From: Ruminococcus sp.
Lineage (GTDB): Bacteria; Bacillota; Clostridia; Oscillospirales; Ruminococcaceae
Assembly (NCBI GenBank): GCA_020861185.1
Contig: JAJBSV010000016.1
Location: 1-64,000 of the forward strand
Length of the DNA: 64,000 bases
Reading direction: 5' to 3'
Shown here: positions 16,239-24,832 of the stretch, one piece after another
Layout of the letters: the number at the start of each line of letters is the position of its first letter
Position numbering within the stretch: position 1 is the stretch's first letter
Program-made: the position numbers and the translations under genes
Notes under the pieces: generated by a model
What the model was told of the DNA's origin: nothing
What the model saw: only the letters and a program-made list of their open reading frames with translations
Database searches by the model: none

Positions 16239-16777
16239 CCGCCGAAAACAAATCCGACATCAATCTAAAAAACGACCCGTTCAGGCTCATCGGCAGGCTG
16301 ATTGTCGAACGACGTGACGGTGAATGGAGCTATCGGGAGGAGATGCTCCCCGAGGCGGAGGTCTCCGAAATGGTCTTCCCCGACGAGAACTATGTTTATG
16401 AGGATATGCCAGACTACGTCTTCTTGGGTGCTTATGATAACAGTGCCGAGGGCGCTGACAACAACTGCGTCGGCGTGGCGATTCTTTGCCCGCATTTCAC
16501 CGGGCGGCTCTATCTCGAGGACCTGAAGGTCCCCCGAAAAGCCCGGGGCAAGGGCGTCGGCAAGCTTCTCGTCGAGGCTTGCAAGACCTATGCCGCCGAA
16601 CATAGCTTCAAGGGCGTCTGCACCGTCGGTCAGGACAACAACCTCATCGCCTGCCGCCTCTACCTCTCCACCGGCTTCAAAATCGGCGGTCTCGACACCG
16701 AAATCTACGAGGGCACGAAGCAAGCGGGGAAGGCGGATGTGTGGTTTTATTGGAAACCCCTCAGTCAGCTTCGCTGA
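16217..16777 (+). CDS. GNAT family N-acetyltransferase
   Basis: 186 residues. GNAT signature in LEDLKVPRKARGKGVGKLLVEACK (R-G-K-G-V-G for acetyl-CoA) with the C-terminal GQDNNLIACRLYLSTGFKIGG strand pair. Substrate unknown. It overlaps trmO. The last seven residues (KPLSQLR) and the stop codon are encoded inside the repeat element that begins at 16754, so the original C-terminus was replaced when the element arrived. Confidence 0.87.
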   Translation: MLEIRKITAENKSDINLKNDPFRLIGRLIVERRDGEWSYREEMLPEAEVSEMVFPDENYVYEDMPDYVFLGAYDNSAEGADNNCVGVAILCPHFTGRLYLEDLKVPRKARGKGVGKLLVEACKTYAAEHSFKGVCTVGQDNNLIACRLYLSTGFKIGGLDTEIYEGTKQAGKADVWFYWKPLSQLR

Positions 16778-16891
16778 CAGCTCCCCCCTTTCAGGGGAGC
16801 CTTTTTCTGCCTCTTTGCAAGCTTTTGATAGAGCGAAAAATAGCCTCCCCTGAAAGGGGAGGGGGGACCGACGAAGTCGGTGGAGGGGTTT
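16754..16891. repeat. 138-bp palindromic repeat element, copy 1
   Basis: Ends AAACCCCTC and GAGGGGTTT form terminal inverted repeats. Inside are four short hairpins in the order GTCAGC-TTC-GCTGAC, CCCCTTTCAGGGGAGCC, its inverse, and CCGAC-GAA-GTCGG. Copies at 46117-46255 (inverted) and 51245-51378. No coding capacity; a non-autonomous MITE-like element that also works as a terminator (GGGGAGCCTTTTT). Confidence 0.9.
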
Positions 16892-16950
16892 GTAGTTTTC
16901 TTCCGCAAAACCGTAGTATACAGTTGAAGCCCCAAAAAGGAGGAGAAAAT

Positions 16951-17508
16951 ATGGAAGACAGCATGATTATCGACCTGTTTTTTGACCGGTCGGAGACGGC
17001 GATTAAGGAGCTTGATCTGAAGTACGGCGAGATTTGCCGGGGATTTTCCCGGAACATCCTCGGGAGCAGGCAGGACGCGGAGGAGTGCGTCAACGATGCT
17101 TACTTAGGCGTGTGGAACTCTATCCCGCCGGCGAGACCCGAGCCGCTTCTGTCGTTCGTGATAAAAATCGTCCGCAACATCTCAATCAACGCCTACCGCA
17201 AAAAGGAAGCCGCCAAGCGGCGGAGCTCCTACACGGTTGCTATGGAGGAGATTGAGGGTTGCCTTGCGAGCGGCGGCAGTGTTGAGGGCGACCTCGAAGC
17301 AAAGGAGCTTGCTAAGATTATTGAGAGCTTCCTCGATACGCTCTCAGCCGAGAACCGAGCAATCTTTATGCGCAGATATTGGTTATCCGAGAGCTACGAC
17401 GAAATCGCCGAAGCGGTCGGGCTTTCCAAGAAAAACGTCTCGGTGCGGCTGGTGCGGCTCAGAAAGAGCCTGAAAGAATACCTGAAAGAAAGTGGTGTGA
17501 TGGAATGA
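16951..17508 (+). CDS. RNA polymerase sigma-70 family (ECF-type) factor
   Basis: 185 residues from ATG 16951 with AAGGAGGAGAAAAT upstream; longer in-frame reading would run through the repeat. Region 2 (AIKELDLKYGEICRGFSRNILGSRQDAEECVNDAYLGVWNSIPP), a linker, and region 4 with HTH (RAIFMRRYWLSESYDEIAEAVGLSKKNVSVRLVRLRKSL) are clear. Its ATGA overlap with the next gene indicates coupled translation with its cognate membrane regulator. Confidence 0.92.
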   Translation: MEDSMIIDLFFDRSETAIKELDLKYGEICRGFSRNILGSRQDAEECVNDAYLGVWNSIPPARPEPLLSFVIKIVRNISINAYRKKEAAKRRSSYTVAMEEIEGCLASGGSVEGDLEAKELAKIIESFLDTLSAENRAIFMRRYWLSESYDEIAEAVGLSKKNVSVRLVRLRKSLKEYLKESGVME

Positions 17509-18782
17509 TTACGAGTGAACTTTTTTCCGAAGCAATGGGTGAACTCGACCCGAAGTATGTGACCGAAATTCTTGAATATCAGCCGAAGAAGCCGAAAGCA
17601 GTGTTTGTGAAGTATGTCGCCCTTGCGGCGGTGCTGTGCCTTGTAGTAGCGGCGGCGGTCTGGGCGAATTGGGACAACGGGCTCAGTGTCGACGAGAGCA
17701 CTTTCCCGATAGGAACGGAGTATGAGGACGATACAGTCGATGCGGTCGACCTGCCGATGCTGACGATTTCTCTCGGCGACAGTGGAATGGGGTTTGAGGG
17801 CTATTGGGTTTACGACATCTCCGACCTCGTGAGCGGGAATCCTTGGAATGAGGATATGGAGCTTTCAACCCTGCCGGTTTATCAGAACGTCATTTCGTAT
17901 GACGACTATCATGTGCCTTTAAGCGGCGTTGATTACGACAAAATGTCAGAGCTTCTCTATGACGTCGCCGGGCGTCTCGGACTTGACACGGAAGCTCTTG
18001 AAATGACGGACGATGCCTACAGCGAAGAGCAAAAGCAGATTGTTATCGAGAAATATGATGGCTCCGGCTATGACATCCCCGACAGCTACTTCGATGCCAC
18101 GCGTTATATGTGTGAAACGGACGACTATGAGATAGAAGTCAACACCTATCTGACTGTGGTTGTTACATTCAAAAGCCCTGTTTCGGTTCCCGATGAGATC
18201 GGAGATGACCCCTATGCGCTCGCAGAGTATTTCCTTAAAGAATATTCGGAGCTTATCTGCATGGAGAATCCGAGCATCAGCATAGATGGCGGCGACCGTT
18301 CCATAGACGGTGAGCAGTCGTTCAGTATCTCATTCTATGAGACTACAGGCGACGACACAGAGAACATTCTCAGCTATAACTTCAAAAAAGTTCGCTTCAC
18401 CTGCAACAGTGACGGTGACTTATGGCTGGTTCGCTTCTTCAATGTCGACCTGTCGGACAAAATCGGCGACTATCCCATCATCACTGCGGATGAGGCGACC
18501 GAAATGCTGGCAGAGGGTAAGTATCTCACATCAGCACCGGTTGAGTTCCCGGGAACGGAGTATATAGGCAAGGTTGAGCTCATCTATCGCACCGGAGCCT
18601 ATGAGGAGAACTTTATCCCGTATTACCGCTTCTATGTCGAAATCGACCCCGGCTATGGCGACAGCTTCTATACTAGTGGCTTGACCACCTACGCCGCCTA
18701 CTACGTCCCCGCAATCGCGGAGGAATACATCTCCGACCTGACCGTCTGGGACGGAGCTTTAACTGATTGGAAAAGTGCATAA
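17505..18782 (+). CDS. membrane-anchored regulator paired with the ECF sigma factor (probable anti-sigma)
   Basis: 425 residues from the ATG at 17505 that overlaps the sigma stop codon. A short cytoplasmic N-terminus (about 35 residues, ITSELFSEAMGELDPKYVTEI), one membrane helix (about 37-57) and a 365-residue extracytoplasmic domain with acidic, Tyr-rich sequence. The N-terminal segment and single helix are the usual architecture for anti-sigma partners in Clostridia. No known sensor domain recognised outside. Confidence 0.75.
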   Translation: MITSELFSEAMGELDPKYVTEILEYQPKKPKAVFVKYVALAAVLCLVVAAAVWANWDNGLSVDESTFPIGTEYEDDTVDAVDLPMLTISLGDSGMGFEGYWVYDISDLVSGNPWNEDMELSTLPVYQNVISYDDYHVPLSGVDYDKMSELLYDVAGRLGLDTEALEMTDDAYSEEQKQIVIEKYDGSGYDIPDSYFDATRYMCETDDYEIEVNTYLTVVVTFKSPVSVPDEIGDDPYALAEYFLKEYSELICMENPSISIDGGDRSIDGEQSFSISFYETTGDDTENILSYNFKKVRFTCNSDGDLWLVRFFNVDLSDKIGDYPIITADEATEMLAEGKYLTSAPVEFPGTEYIGKVELIYRTGAYEENFIPYYRFYVEIDPGYGDSFYTSGLTTYAAYYVPAIAEEYISDLTVWDGALTDWKSA

Positions 18783-18829
18783 AAATTCAGCCTTGCCGAA
18801 GATTTTCGATGGGGCTGAATTGTTTGTGT

Positions 18830-19309
18830 TCAGAATATCGCCTTGACTCCATACGACACCAAGAGCATAATCACGCCTGCCGTGATGACTCCCGCAAAGA
18901 TGATGGGGAAGGCTTTCTTTTTGTCGATGCCGAGGACGACGGCGACGAGCGAGCCGGTCCAGGCGCCGGTGCCGGGGAGGGGGATGGCAACTAAGATAAA
19001 CAGCCCGAGGGCTTTGAAGCGCTCGATAGTGTCTTGTTTGCTGTAGGCTTTCTTCTCGAGCCAGTTGGCGGCTTTGCCGAGAAAGTTATCCTGCTTCTTC
19101 ATCCACTTGAGAATCCTGTCAAGGAGAAGAAGGATAAACGGAATCGGGAGCATATTCCCGAGAACCGCGACGATAAAAGCCTCATAGGGCTTAAGCCCGA
19201 ACCCGACGCCATAGGGGATGCCGCCCCTCAGCTCGACAATCGGGAGCATGGAGATTAAAAACGTGGCAATCAGCTTGCCGATATGTGTTGATGTTAGCCA
19301 AGTGAACAT
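18830..19309 (-). CDS. COG2426 small multidrug export family membrane protein
   Basis: 159 residues, four to five membrane helices. Recognised from LISMLPIVELRGGIPYGVGFGLKPYEAF near the N-terminus and AIPLPGTGAWTGSLVAVVLGI, the conserved re-entrant-type motifs of PF06695. Transport substrate is not established despite the family name. Eleven bases after the WYL regulator gene. Confidence 0.88.
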   Translation of the reverse strand: MFTWLTSTHIGKLIATFLISMLPIVELRGGIPYGVGFGLKPYEAFIVAVLGNMLPIPFILLLLDRILKWMKKQDNFLGKAANWLEKKAYSKQDTIERFKALGLFILVAIPLPGTGAWTGSLVAVVLGIDKKKAFPIIFAGVITAGVIMLLVSYGVKAIF

Positions 19310-19320
19310 AGATCCTCCGA

Positions 19321-20310
19321 TTATCTGTATATTGCCGCCATCTTCTCTAACTGCTCCTTCGCCTCATTGCGTACCCATTCCGGTTCCATAACCTCTGCGT
19401 CTTCTCCGAACGAGAAGAGCCAGGCGTAGAAGGCGGGGCTTATCTGGGCTTCGATGCGGACGGTGAATTTGTCCTCGGAAATGCGGGTCGGGTGGAGATT
19501 CGAGCCGTATTTGTCGACGAGAACGCCGATAACATAGGGCTTATTGGTCATGCGAAGGGTGACGGTTGAGGTTTCACGGACGAACGCACCGAAGGTGGTG
19601 CGGTATTCCTTCGCTTTTTCCTGCAATTCGGGACTCAGTTCAACCCTCGGCTCTTCGGAAATGGCGACGTCCGCCATGCGGTCGATTCTGAAGTTCGAGA
19701 TGTCGTCGTGACCGGGGTTGTAGGCGGTGAGATAGTAATAGTCGCTGTCGGAAATCAGGTAAATCGGCGAGACGGTATAGAGCTGTCCACCACGGCGGTA
19801 CTTTCTCTTGAGACTCAGGTCGTACTCGGTGTAGTGGAAGGTAATCTGCCTGTTGGTGACAATCGCCTCGTGAATCGCGTTTATAGAGTAGTATATACGC
19901 TCGTTGTTCGACTTAGACCGCCCGTCTACATAGATTGTTCTTGAGAGCGACTGCGCCTGATACTTGCTCGTAAGCGTCTTGAGCTTCTGGATGAGCTCGT
20001 CCGACTTCTTTTTCGTCAGGAATTTCGACGAAGCGACGGTGTTTACAAGAATCATCAGCTCTTCGTCCTGGAAGGTCCGCGAGCCGACATAGTAGTAGTT
20101 TGCATGCCCTCTCCGCTCGGTCACGATGTCCATTCCCGACTGGATGAGGGTGTCGATGTCGTCGTAGACGGATTTCCGCTCGACGTTGATGCCGTACTCC
20201 CCGAGGAGCCGGATAATATCGTTTCCGGATATCGGGTGTTCGGGGTCGGTGTTTTCAAAAAGAATCTTCTGGAGCACCAGAAGCTTGATTTTCGGTCTCG
20301 GTTCAAACAT
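19321..20310 (-). CDS. WYL-domain transcriptional regulator (YafY/DeoR-like)
   Basis: 329 residues. N-terminal winged helix (about 5-65: LVLQKILFENTDPEHPISGNDIIRLL, VERKSVYDDIDTLIQSG), then a WYL domain (about 135-220, with YTVSPIYLISDSDYYYLTAYNP and FRIDRMADV) and a C-terminal WCX region ending EQLEKMAAIYR. Such proteins respond to nucleic acids or nucleotides, often in stress or defence. Four bases behind the DUF896 gene. Confidence 0.9.
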   Translation of the reverse strand: MFEPRPKIKLLVLQKILFENTDPEHPISGNDIIRLLGEYGINVERKSVYDDIDTLIQSGMDIVTERRGHANYYYVGSRTFQDEELMILVNTVASSKFLTKKKSDELIQKLKTLTSKYQAQSLSRTIYVDGRSKSNNERIYYSINAIHEAIVTNRQITFHYTEYDLSLKRKYRRGGQLYTVSPIYLISDSDYYYLTAYNPGHDDISNFRIDRMADVAISEEPRVELSPELQEKAKEYRTTFGAFVRETSTVTLRMTNKPYVIGVLVDKYGSNLHPTRISEDKFTVRIEAQISPAFYAWLFSFGEDAEVMEPEWVRNEAKEQLEKMAAIYR

Positions 20311-20314
20311 AATG

Positions 20315-20485
20315 TCAGCCCTCTTTGATTTCTATATTGTCAAGCGTCGCCTTGAGGTTCGCCCTCATTGCCGCTCTGTATTCGTCACGAAGAGCCTGTT
20401 GCTCCTCTTTTTCTTCGTCCGAAAGCCCCTCCGCGCGGGATTTGCGGGCTAAGAAGTTGATTCTGTCTATCTTTTTCTGTTCCAC
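20315..20485 (-). CDS. DUF896 (YnzC-like) small protein
   Basis: 56 residues from a GTG at 20485 (GGAG 8 bases upstream): VEQKKIDRINFLARKSRAEGLSD then a helical second half with EEQQALRDEYRAAMRANLKATLDNIEI. This is the DUF896 three-helix family, linked in Bacillus to SOS or stress responses though its role is unclear. First gene of the DUF896-WYL-exporter operon. Confidence 0.85.
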   Translation of the reverse strand: MEQKKIDRINFLARKSRAEGLSDEEKEEQQALRDEYRAAMRANLKATLDNIEIKEG

Positions 20486-20671
20486 TTTATCAGCTCCGAT
20501 TATCAGCAATAGAAAAAGTATATCACGCCTTGGAGCTAATTTCAATCCCAACTTCGAAAAAATTTTTGCAATCAGTCCGAAGATTTACCCTAACTTCGTT
20601 TGACAAAAACAAATTTTCTGCTATCATTGAAATTGAAGAACAAAAGTTCTAAAATAATGGAGGTAGAATAT

Positions 20672-20863
20672 TTGAAAGAATTGATTGAGAGTTATGAAAA
20701 AGAAGCGGTAAGACTTGCGGAGCATCTTGAGAAGTTCAAGGCTCAGCTTGAGATTGAAAGGGACGTGAACGAGCGGAAATCCTTGCAAAGGCGAATCTAC
20801 GCCGCGGATGTCGAAAGGTTCGAGATTTTGGAGGATATCATCGCCATGCGGAAATATCTTTGA
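20672..20863 (+). CDS. small coiled-coil protein, function unknown
   Basis: 63 residues from a TTG at 20672 with GGAGGT seven bases upstream; an in-frame ATG at 20657 would overlap the binding site. Two amphipathic helices (ELIESYEKEAVRLAEHLEKF and ERKSLQRRIYAADVERFEIL). A promoter-like TTGACA-16-TATCAT lies at 20600-20627. No family recognised. Confidence 0.6.
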   Translation: MKELIESYEKEAVRLAEHLEKFKAQLEIERDVNERKSLQRRIYAADVERFEILEDIIAMRKYL

Positions 20864-20958
20864 AGGTGATATTTTAAAAACCCGGGCGAATCGTTGCATT
20901 TTTTCAAGCGCTGTGTTATAATAGAACTATTGATAGTTATCCTAAGGAGCCTGATTAC

Positions 20959-21276
20959 ATGAAGCTGATTTTTGCTGTTATAAACGATGACGATTTCAGA
21001 GGCGTTTCGGATGCCCTTAACACTGCCGGATTTCAGTCGACAAGGCTCTCGTCTACCGGCGGCTTCCTGCGTTCCGGTAACTCGACGCTTTTAATCTGCG
21101 TCGACGATGAAAAGCTTGAGGACTGCATCGAAATAATCAAGCACAACTGCCGCAAGCGCAAGCAGAGCGTCCCGATGACAGCTGTCAGGGGCAACTTCGC
21201 CGCAAAGCCGCTCGAGGTCACAATCGGCGGTGCGACAATCTTCGTCACCGACGTCGACCGGTTCGAGAAGTTCTGA
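20959..21276 (+). CDS. darA: PII-like cyclic-di-AMP receptor DarA (YaaQ)
   Basis: 105 residues, the family length. MKLIFAVINDDD, TRLSSTGGFLRSGNSTLLI and the VDDEKLEDCIEIIK strand-helix are characteristic; the Gly-rich TGGFLRSGN loop binds c-di-AMP. Acts as a cytoplasmic signal transducer. AAGGAG upstream. Its TGA overlaps the ATG of holB by one base, matching the yaaQ-(yaaR)-holB-yaaT order of Bacillus, here without yaaR. Confidence 0.93.
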   Translation: MKLIFAVINDDDFRGVSDALNTAGFQSTRLSSTGGFLRSGNSTLLICVDDEKLEDCIEIIKHNCRKRKQSVPMTAVRGNFAAKPLEVTIGGATIFVTDVDRFEKF

Positions 21277-22235
21277 TGCTACGCCTTTATTCGAAAAACA
21301 ACATCGCCGATTTGGTTCTCTCTATGAGACAGCGCGACCGCCTCTGCCACTCGTTCCTCCTCGTCGGAGACAAGGGCGTTGGCAAGAAGACGGCGGCGAA
21401 ATATATGGCGCTCGAGATTCTTTGCAGAAGTCAGGGGGAAGTCCCTTGCGGAACCTGTAAGGACTGCCGGATGATTCTGAACGACGCACATCCGGACGTG
21501 ATAACCGTTTCGGCGAGCGGAAAGTCGGGCAACTATCGCGCCGACGACCTCAGACCCCTCATCAGCGACGCATATATTGCCTCGAACGAGGGCGGTTACA
21601 AGATTTATATCCTGCCGGACATCGACAAGGCTCTCCCCGCGGCGCAGAATACACTTCTCAAAATTTTCGAGGAGCCGCCCGACCACGTCATCATCATTAT
21701 GACCGCCGAGAAGCGGGAAAACGTCCTTCCGACGGTTCGCTCGAGAGCGATTGTGATTAACGTGCCGGAGGCTTCAAGAGAAGACACGATTGCGGCTCTT
21801 TCGGAGAGAAAGATTTCAAAAGAAGACGCCGAGCGGGCATATGGGCTCCTTGGCGGCAACATCGGGGCGTGCATTGAATACCTGAACGGCGGGAGCGACG
21901 AGCTCTATTTAAGAGTAAAATCGGCGTCGGAGGCGTTAGCCAAATCCGACGAATACGCACTCCTGAAAATCCTGAACGAAGCCGACCGTGCGACTGCAAC
22001 GGAACTCACAACCGAGCTCTCGAAGGTCCTCTCCGAAGCGATAAAGCGCAAGCAGGGCTATGAAGACGCAAGCTTCTATGCCGTCGAAGCGCAGAAGCTG
22101 AGCGAAACGATAAGCGGCAAGGCGCTCATGACTATGTACGACCGAACACTTGAGGCTTCGCAAAAGCTTAAGGGCAATGCCAGCGTCGGGCTCACCATGG
22201 CGGATTTGAGTGGGAAACTTATAGGCAGATTGTAG
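21276..22235 (+). CDS. holB: DNA polymerase III subunit delta' (clamp loader)
   Basis: 319 residues. AAA+ core with Walker A GDKGVGKKTAAKY (about 26-38), zinc-binding CRSQGEVPCGTCKDC (about 50-64), and IYILPDIDKALPAAQNTLLKIFEEPP containing the SRC-like sensor region RSRAI. A stator subunit of the sliding-clamp loader. Overlaps darA; ricT follows. Confidence 0.92.
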   Translation: MLRLYSKNNIADLVLSMRQRDRLCHSFLLVGDKGVGKKTAAKYMALEILCRSQGEVPCGTCKDCRMILNDAHPDVITVSASGKSGNYRADDLRPLISDAYIASNEGGYKIYILPDIDKALPAAQNTLLKIFEEPPDHVIIIMTAEKRENVLPTVRSRAIVINVPEASREDTIAALSERKISKEDAERAYGLLGGNIGACIEYLNGGSDELYLRVKSASEALAKSDEYALLKILNEADRATATELTTELSKVLSEAIKRKQGYEDASFYAVEAQKLSETISGKALMTMYDRTLEASQKLKGNASVGLTMADLSGKLIGRL

Positions 22236-22260
22236 GCTGTAATTTATATATAAGAAAGGA

Positions 22261-22282
22261 CCCCGTCGTAAATAACGGGGAG
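22261..22282 (+). promoter_or_regulatory. hairpin covering the ricT ribosome binding site
   Basis: CCCCGT (22261-22266) can pair with ACGGGG (22275-22280), which overlaps the GGGGAG Shine-Dalgarno (22277-22282) 7 bases before the ricT ATG. Confidence 0.4.
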
Positions 22283-22289
22283 AACGGAA

Positions 22290-23150
22290 ATGACTGAAAT
22301 AATCGGAGTAAGATTTAAAAGCGTCGGGAAGGTCTATTACTTCTCGCCGGACGGGGCTGAGATTCCCGTCGGGACGAAGGTAATTGTCGAGACCGCCCGG
22401 GGCGTTGAGTGCGGAAGCGTTGTGCTCGCCAACAAGATGGTCGAAGACTCGGAGATTGTTCCGCCTCTCAAAACTATCATAAGAATCGCCACAGAGGACG
22501 ATTTCAAGCAGATTGAACGGAACAAGATAAAAGAGGTCGACGCCGCCGACATCTGCGAGAGAAAGATTGCCCACTACGGGCTCAAGATGAATCTCGTCGA
22601 CGTTGAGTGCACCTTCGACAACTCGAAGCTCCTCTTCTACTTCACAGCGGAGAATCGTGTCGACTTCAGAGAGCTCGTCAAGGATTTGGCGTCCGTTTTC
22701 CACACGAGAATAGAGCTCCGGCAGATTGGCGTTCGTGACGAAGCCAAGATGATGGGCGGCTTGGGAGTATGCGGCAGGCAGTTCTGCTGTGCGAGCTTCC
22801 TTGGTGAGTTCCAGCCGGTTTCAATCCGCATGGCGAAGGAGCAGGGCTTGTCCCTCAACCCGACAAAGATTTCGGGAGCCTGCGGAAGGCTCATGTGCTG
22901 CCTCAAGTACGAGCAGGACGGCTATGAGGAGCTCCTCAAGATTACCCCCAAGGTCGGAGCGCTCGTCAACACTCCATCCGGCAGAGGAACCGTCACCGAC
23001 GCGAACCTGATTTCCGGCAAGATTACCGTCAAGCTTGACGGTGCCGAGGGCACGACCGTCTTCGAGCGGGACAAGCTGACCGTCATCAAGGATGCGGTTA
23101 TAAAGGTCTCCCGTGAAGAGCTCAAGGCGCTCAAGGATTTAGAGAAATAA
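22290..23150 (+). CDS. ricT: PSP1-domain protein RicT (YaaT)
   Basis: 286 residues with the PSP1 C-terminal domain (about 60-150) and the Cys cluster GVCGRQFCCASFL ... ISGACGRLMCCLKYE that, in Bacillus, binds iron-sulfur clusters in the RicAFT complex. That complex promotes RNase Y maturation of mRNAs and is needed for sporulation and competence. Synteny with darA-holB supports the call. Confidence 0.94.
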   Translation: MTEIIGVRFKSVGKVYYFSPDGAEIPVGTKVIVETARGVECGSVVLANKMVEDSEIVPPLKTIIRIATEDDFKQIERNKIKEVDAADICERKIAHYGLKMNLVDVECTFDNSKLLFYFTAENRVDFRELVKDLASVFHTRIELRQIGVRDEAKMMGGLGVCGRQFCCASFLGEFQPVSIRMAKEQGLSLNPTKISGACGRLMCCLKYEQDGYEELLKITPKVGALVNTPSGRGTVTDANLISGKITVKLDGAEGTTVFERDKLTVIKDAVIKVSREELKALKDLEK

Positions 23151-23193
23151 GCCGTTCGGGCACACACTTTGCTTCGCTATGCTCCGCAAAGTG

Positions 23194-23547
23194 CTACATT
23201 CCTAAACTCACGGCAAGTGCCTGATTTATTTTGTCCATAGAGGTTGAGTCGAGGACGCCCATGCGCTCCTTCAAGCGCTTCTTGTCTATCGTGCGAATCT
23301 GCTCCAGAAGGACAATGCTGTCCTTCGCGAGTCCGCAGGGGTTTGAGTCTATCTCGATATGCGTCGGCAGGTGGGTCTTTTCCCGTTGACTTGTGATAGC
23401 GGCGGCGATGACCGTCGGCGAATGACGGTTTCCCACATCATTCTGAACTATAAGTACAGGTCTGATCCCGCCTTGCTCCGAGCCCACGACCGGACTCAAA
23501 TCCGCATAATAAATCTCTCCTCTGTATACCGGCACCGGCATTGACAT
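23194..23547 (-). CDS. mazF: MazF/PemK-family endoribonuclease toxin (EndoA-like), no antitoxin beside it
   Basis: 117 residues. VYRGEIYYADLSPVVGSEQGGIRPVLIVQND and VIAAAITSQREKTHLPTHIEI are diagnostic of MazF/NdoA mRNA interferases, with Arg and Thr catalytic residues retained. No open frame for a MazE-type antitoxin occurs in the 170 bases upstream, and the next gene on that strand ends at 23725 behind a terminator. The antitoxin may be encoded elsewhere or absent. Confidence 0.92.
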   Translation of the reverse strand: MSMPVPVYRGEIYYADLSPVVGSEQGGIRPVLIVQNDVGNRHSPTVIAAAITSQREKTHLPTHIEIDSNPCGLAKDSIVLLEQIRTIDKKRLKERMGVLDSTSMDKINQALAVSLGM

Positions 23548-23686
23548 AAAATCACCATTCCTTTCGATGAATAAACGCTTTTGTACTCATATTGTTGACG
23601 ACATCAAAGCCATTTATTCAGCCCCGTCGGGGAGAAAACGGAAGCTTGGTTCATTTTATGCGGAGAGGGGACTTGGGGTTAAAATA

Positions 23687-23717
23687 AAAAGCGCACCATG
23701 TCGATTGGTGCGCTTTT
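23687..23717. terminator. terminator after the phosphotransferase gene
   Basis: AAAAGCGCACCA-TGTCGAT-TGGTGCGCTTTT: perfect 12-bp stem, T-rich on both strands. Confidence 0.92.
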
Positions 23718-23724
23718 GTAATTA

Positions 23725-24612
23725 TTACGCTTTTGAAGCCTTATCAAGACACCCAAGAATCTCCCCGAGCATCCGATAATCCTCTGACTCTTTCACTTTT
23801 TCCTCTTTCTCGAAATATACAAACATCGAGTATTGGCAGAAGGTGGAGATGGCGACGTCGCGGGAGAATTCCTGCTTGTCGACTGTGAACCGGGGATTCC
23901 GGCGCATTTCTTCGTAGTAAGCCTCAAGGAACGTCTTTGCGGAATCGGCGGAGATGTACAGCTTGCCATCTTCGTACCCGACAAAGGCGAACCGCCCCAA
24001 ATCCAAAAAGTAGGGGAGAATGTCGGCATACGTCCAGTCGATGAGCCAGGCATTTTCACCGTCCAGAAGGGCGTTTATCGGGAGAAAATCGTCGTGAATC
24101 AGTGTCCGCGGAGCCGAAAAGAAACGGGCTTCGATTGCTTCGAAAACATCACCGTATCCGGGGAAATACTTGTGGCTTTTCTCCCAGAAACGAAGAACCT
24201 TGCGGTCAAAGCAGCTTTTGCACCCGTCGGGATTGGTGCCCGTACCGAGATAGTAGCTCTGAATTTTCGCAAGCTCCCTGCCGACCTTTCCTGCATCCTC
24301 GGGCGAGCAATCTCTTGCGTCCGTGCCGTCTATATATGGCATAGTCACCCAGCAGTCGTCGCCAATCTGAAAGCTTGAGACAATCGGCGGAACCGAGAAG
24401 TCGTGACCGGCAAAGTACCGCTCAAACTTCTCCTTGTCCCGATTGGACTTCTTCAACACAAGCTTGCCGTCCAGCAGGAAGACGTCATATATTTTGTCGA
24501 GGCGGGTGTCGACGAATCTCCGCACCGAATCGGGGCTGTAAACCCCGGCTTTCTCAAATACCCCTGCAAATTCCGCCCATTCCTCGGCGGTAAGATTTCT
24601 ATTTTCGGTCAT
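23725..24612 (-). CDS. aminoglycoside phosphotransferase/choline kinase-like protein
   Basis: 295 residues from ATG 24612 (GGAG 9 bases upstream); the ATG 15 bases earlier has no binding site. Kinase-like fold: nucleotide-binding YDVFLLDGKLVLKKSNRDKEKFERY, catalytic loop LIHDDFLPINALLDGENAWLIDW with the Asp and Asn of HxDxxxxN, and the metal-binding DW. Substrate unknown (antibiotic or metabolite). Ends near the terminator at 23687-23717. Confidence 0.85.
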   Translation of the reverse strand: MTENRNLTAEEWAEFAGVFEKAGVYSPDSVRRFVDTRLDKIYDVFLLDGKLVLKKSNRDKEKFERYFAGHDFSVPPIVSSFQIGDDCWVTMPYIDGTDARDCSPEDAGKVGRELAKIQSYYLGTGTNPDGCKSCFDRKVLRFWEKSHKYFPGYGDVFEAIEARFFSAPRTLIHDDFLPINALLDGENAWLIDWTYADILPYFLDLGRFAFVGYEDGKLYISADSAKTFLEAYYEEMRRNPRFTVDKQEFSRDVAISTFCQYSMFVYFEKEEKVKESEDYRMLGEILGCLDKASKA

Positions 24613-24832
24613 AATGTATTTCTCCATGTCTGCGTTGTAATAAGTACAGTATACATCAAAAGAAGCTGAGAAGCAATATTTTGTCGTTTTTCTTTATTCC
24701 TGCTCGCTCACTTGTGCAAAATCCACAACTCAACATGCTACAAAGCGGCGAAATTTGTCGCGTTAAAACCTTGTATATCGAAAGAAAATGTGATAAAATA
24801 TGTTCATATTATTACTAAGAAAGGTGATTTAT

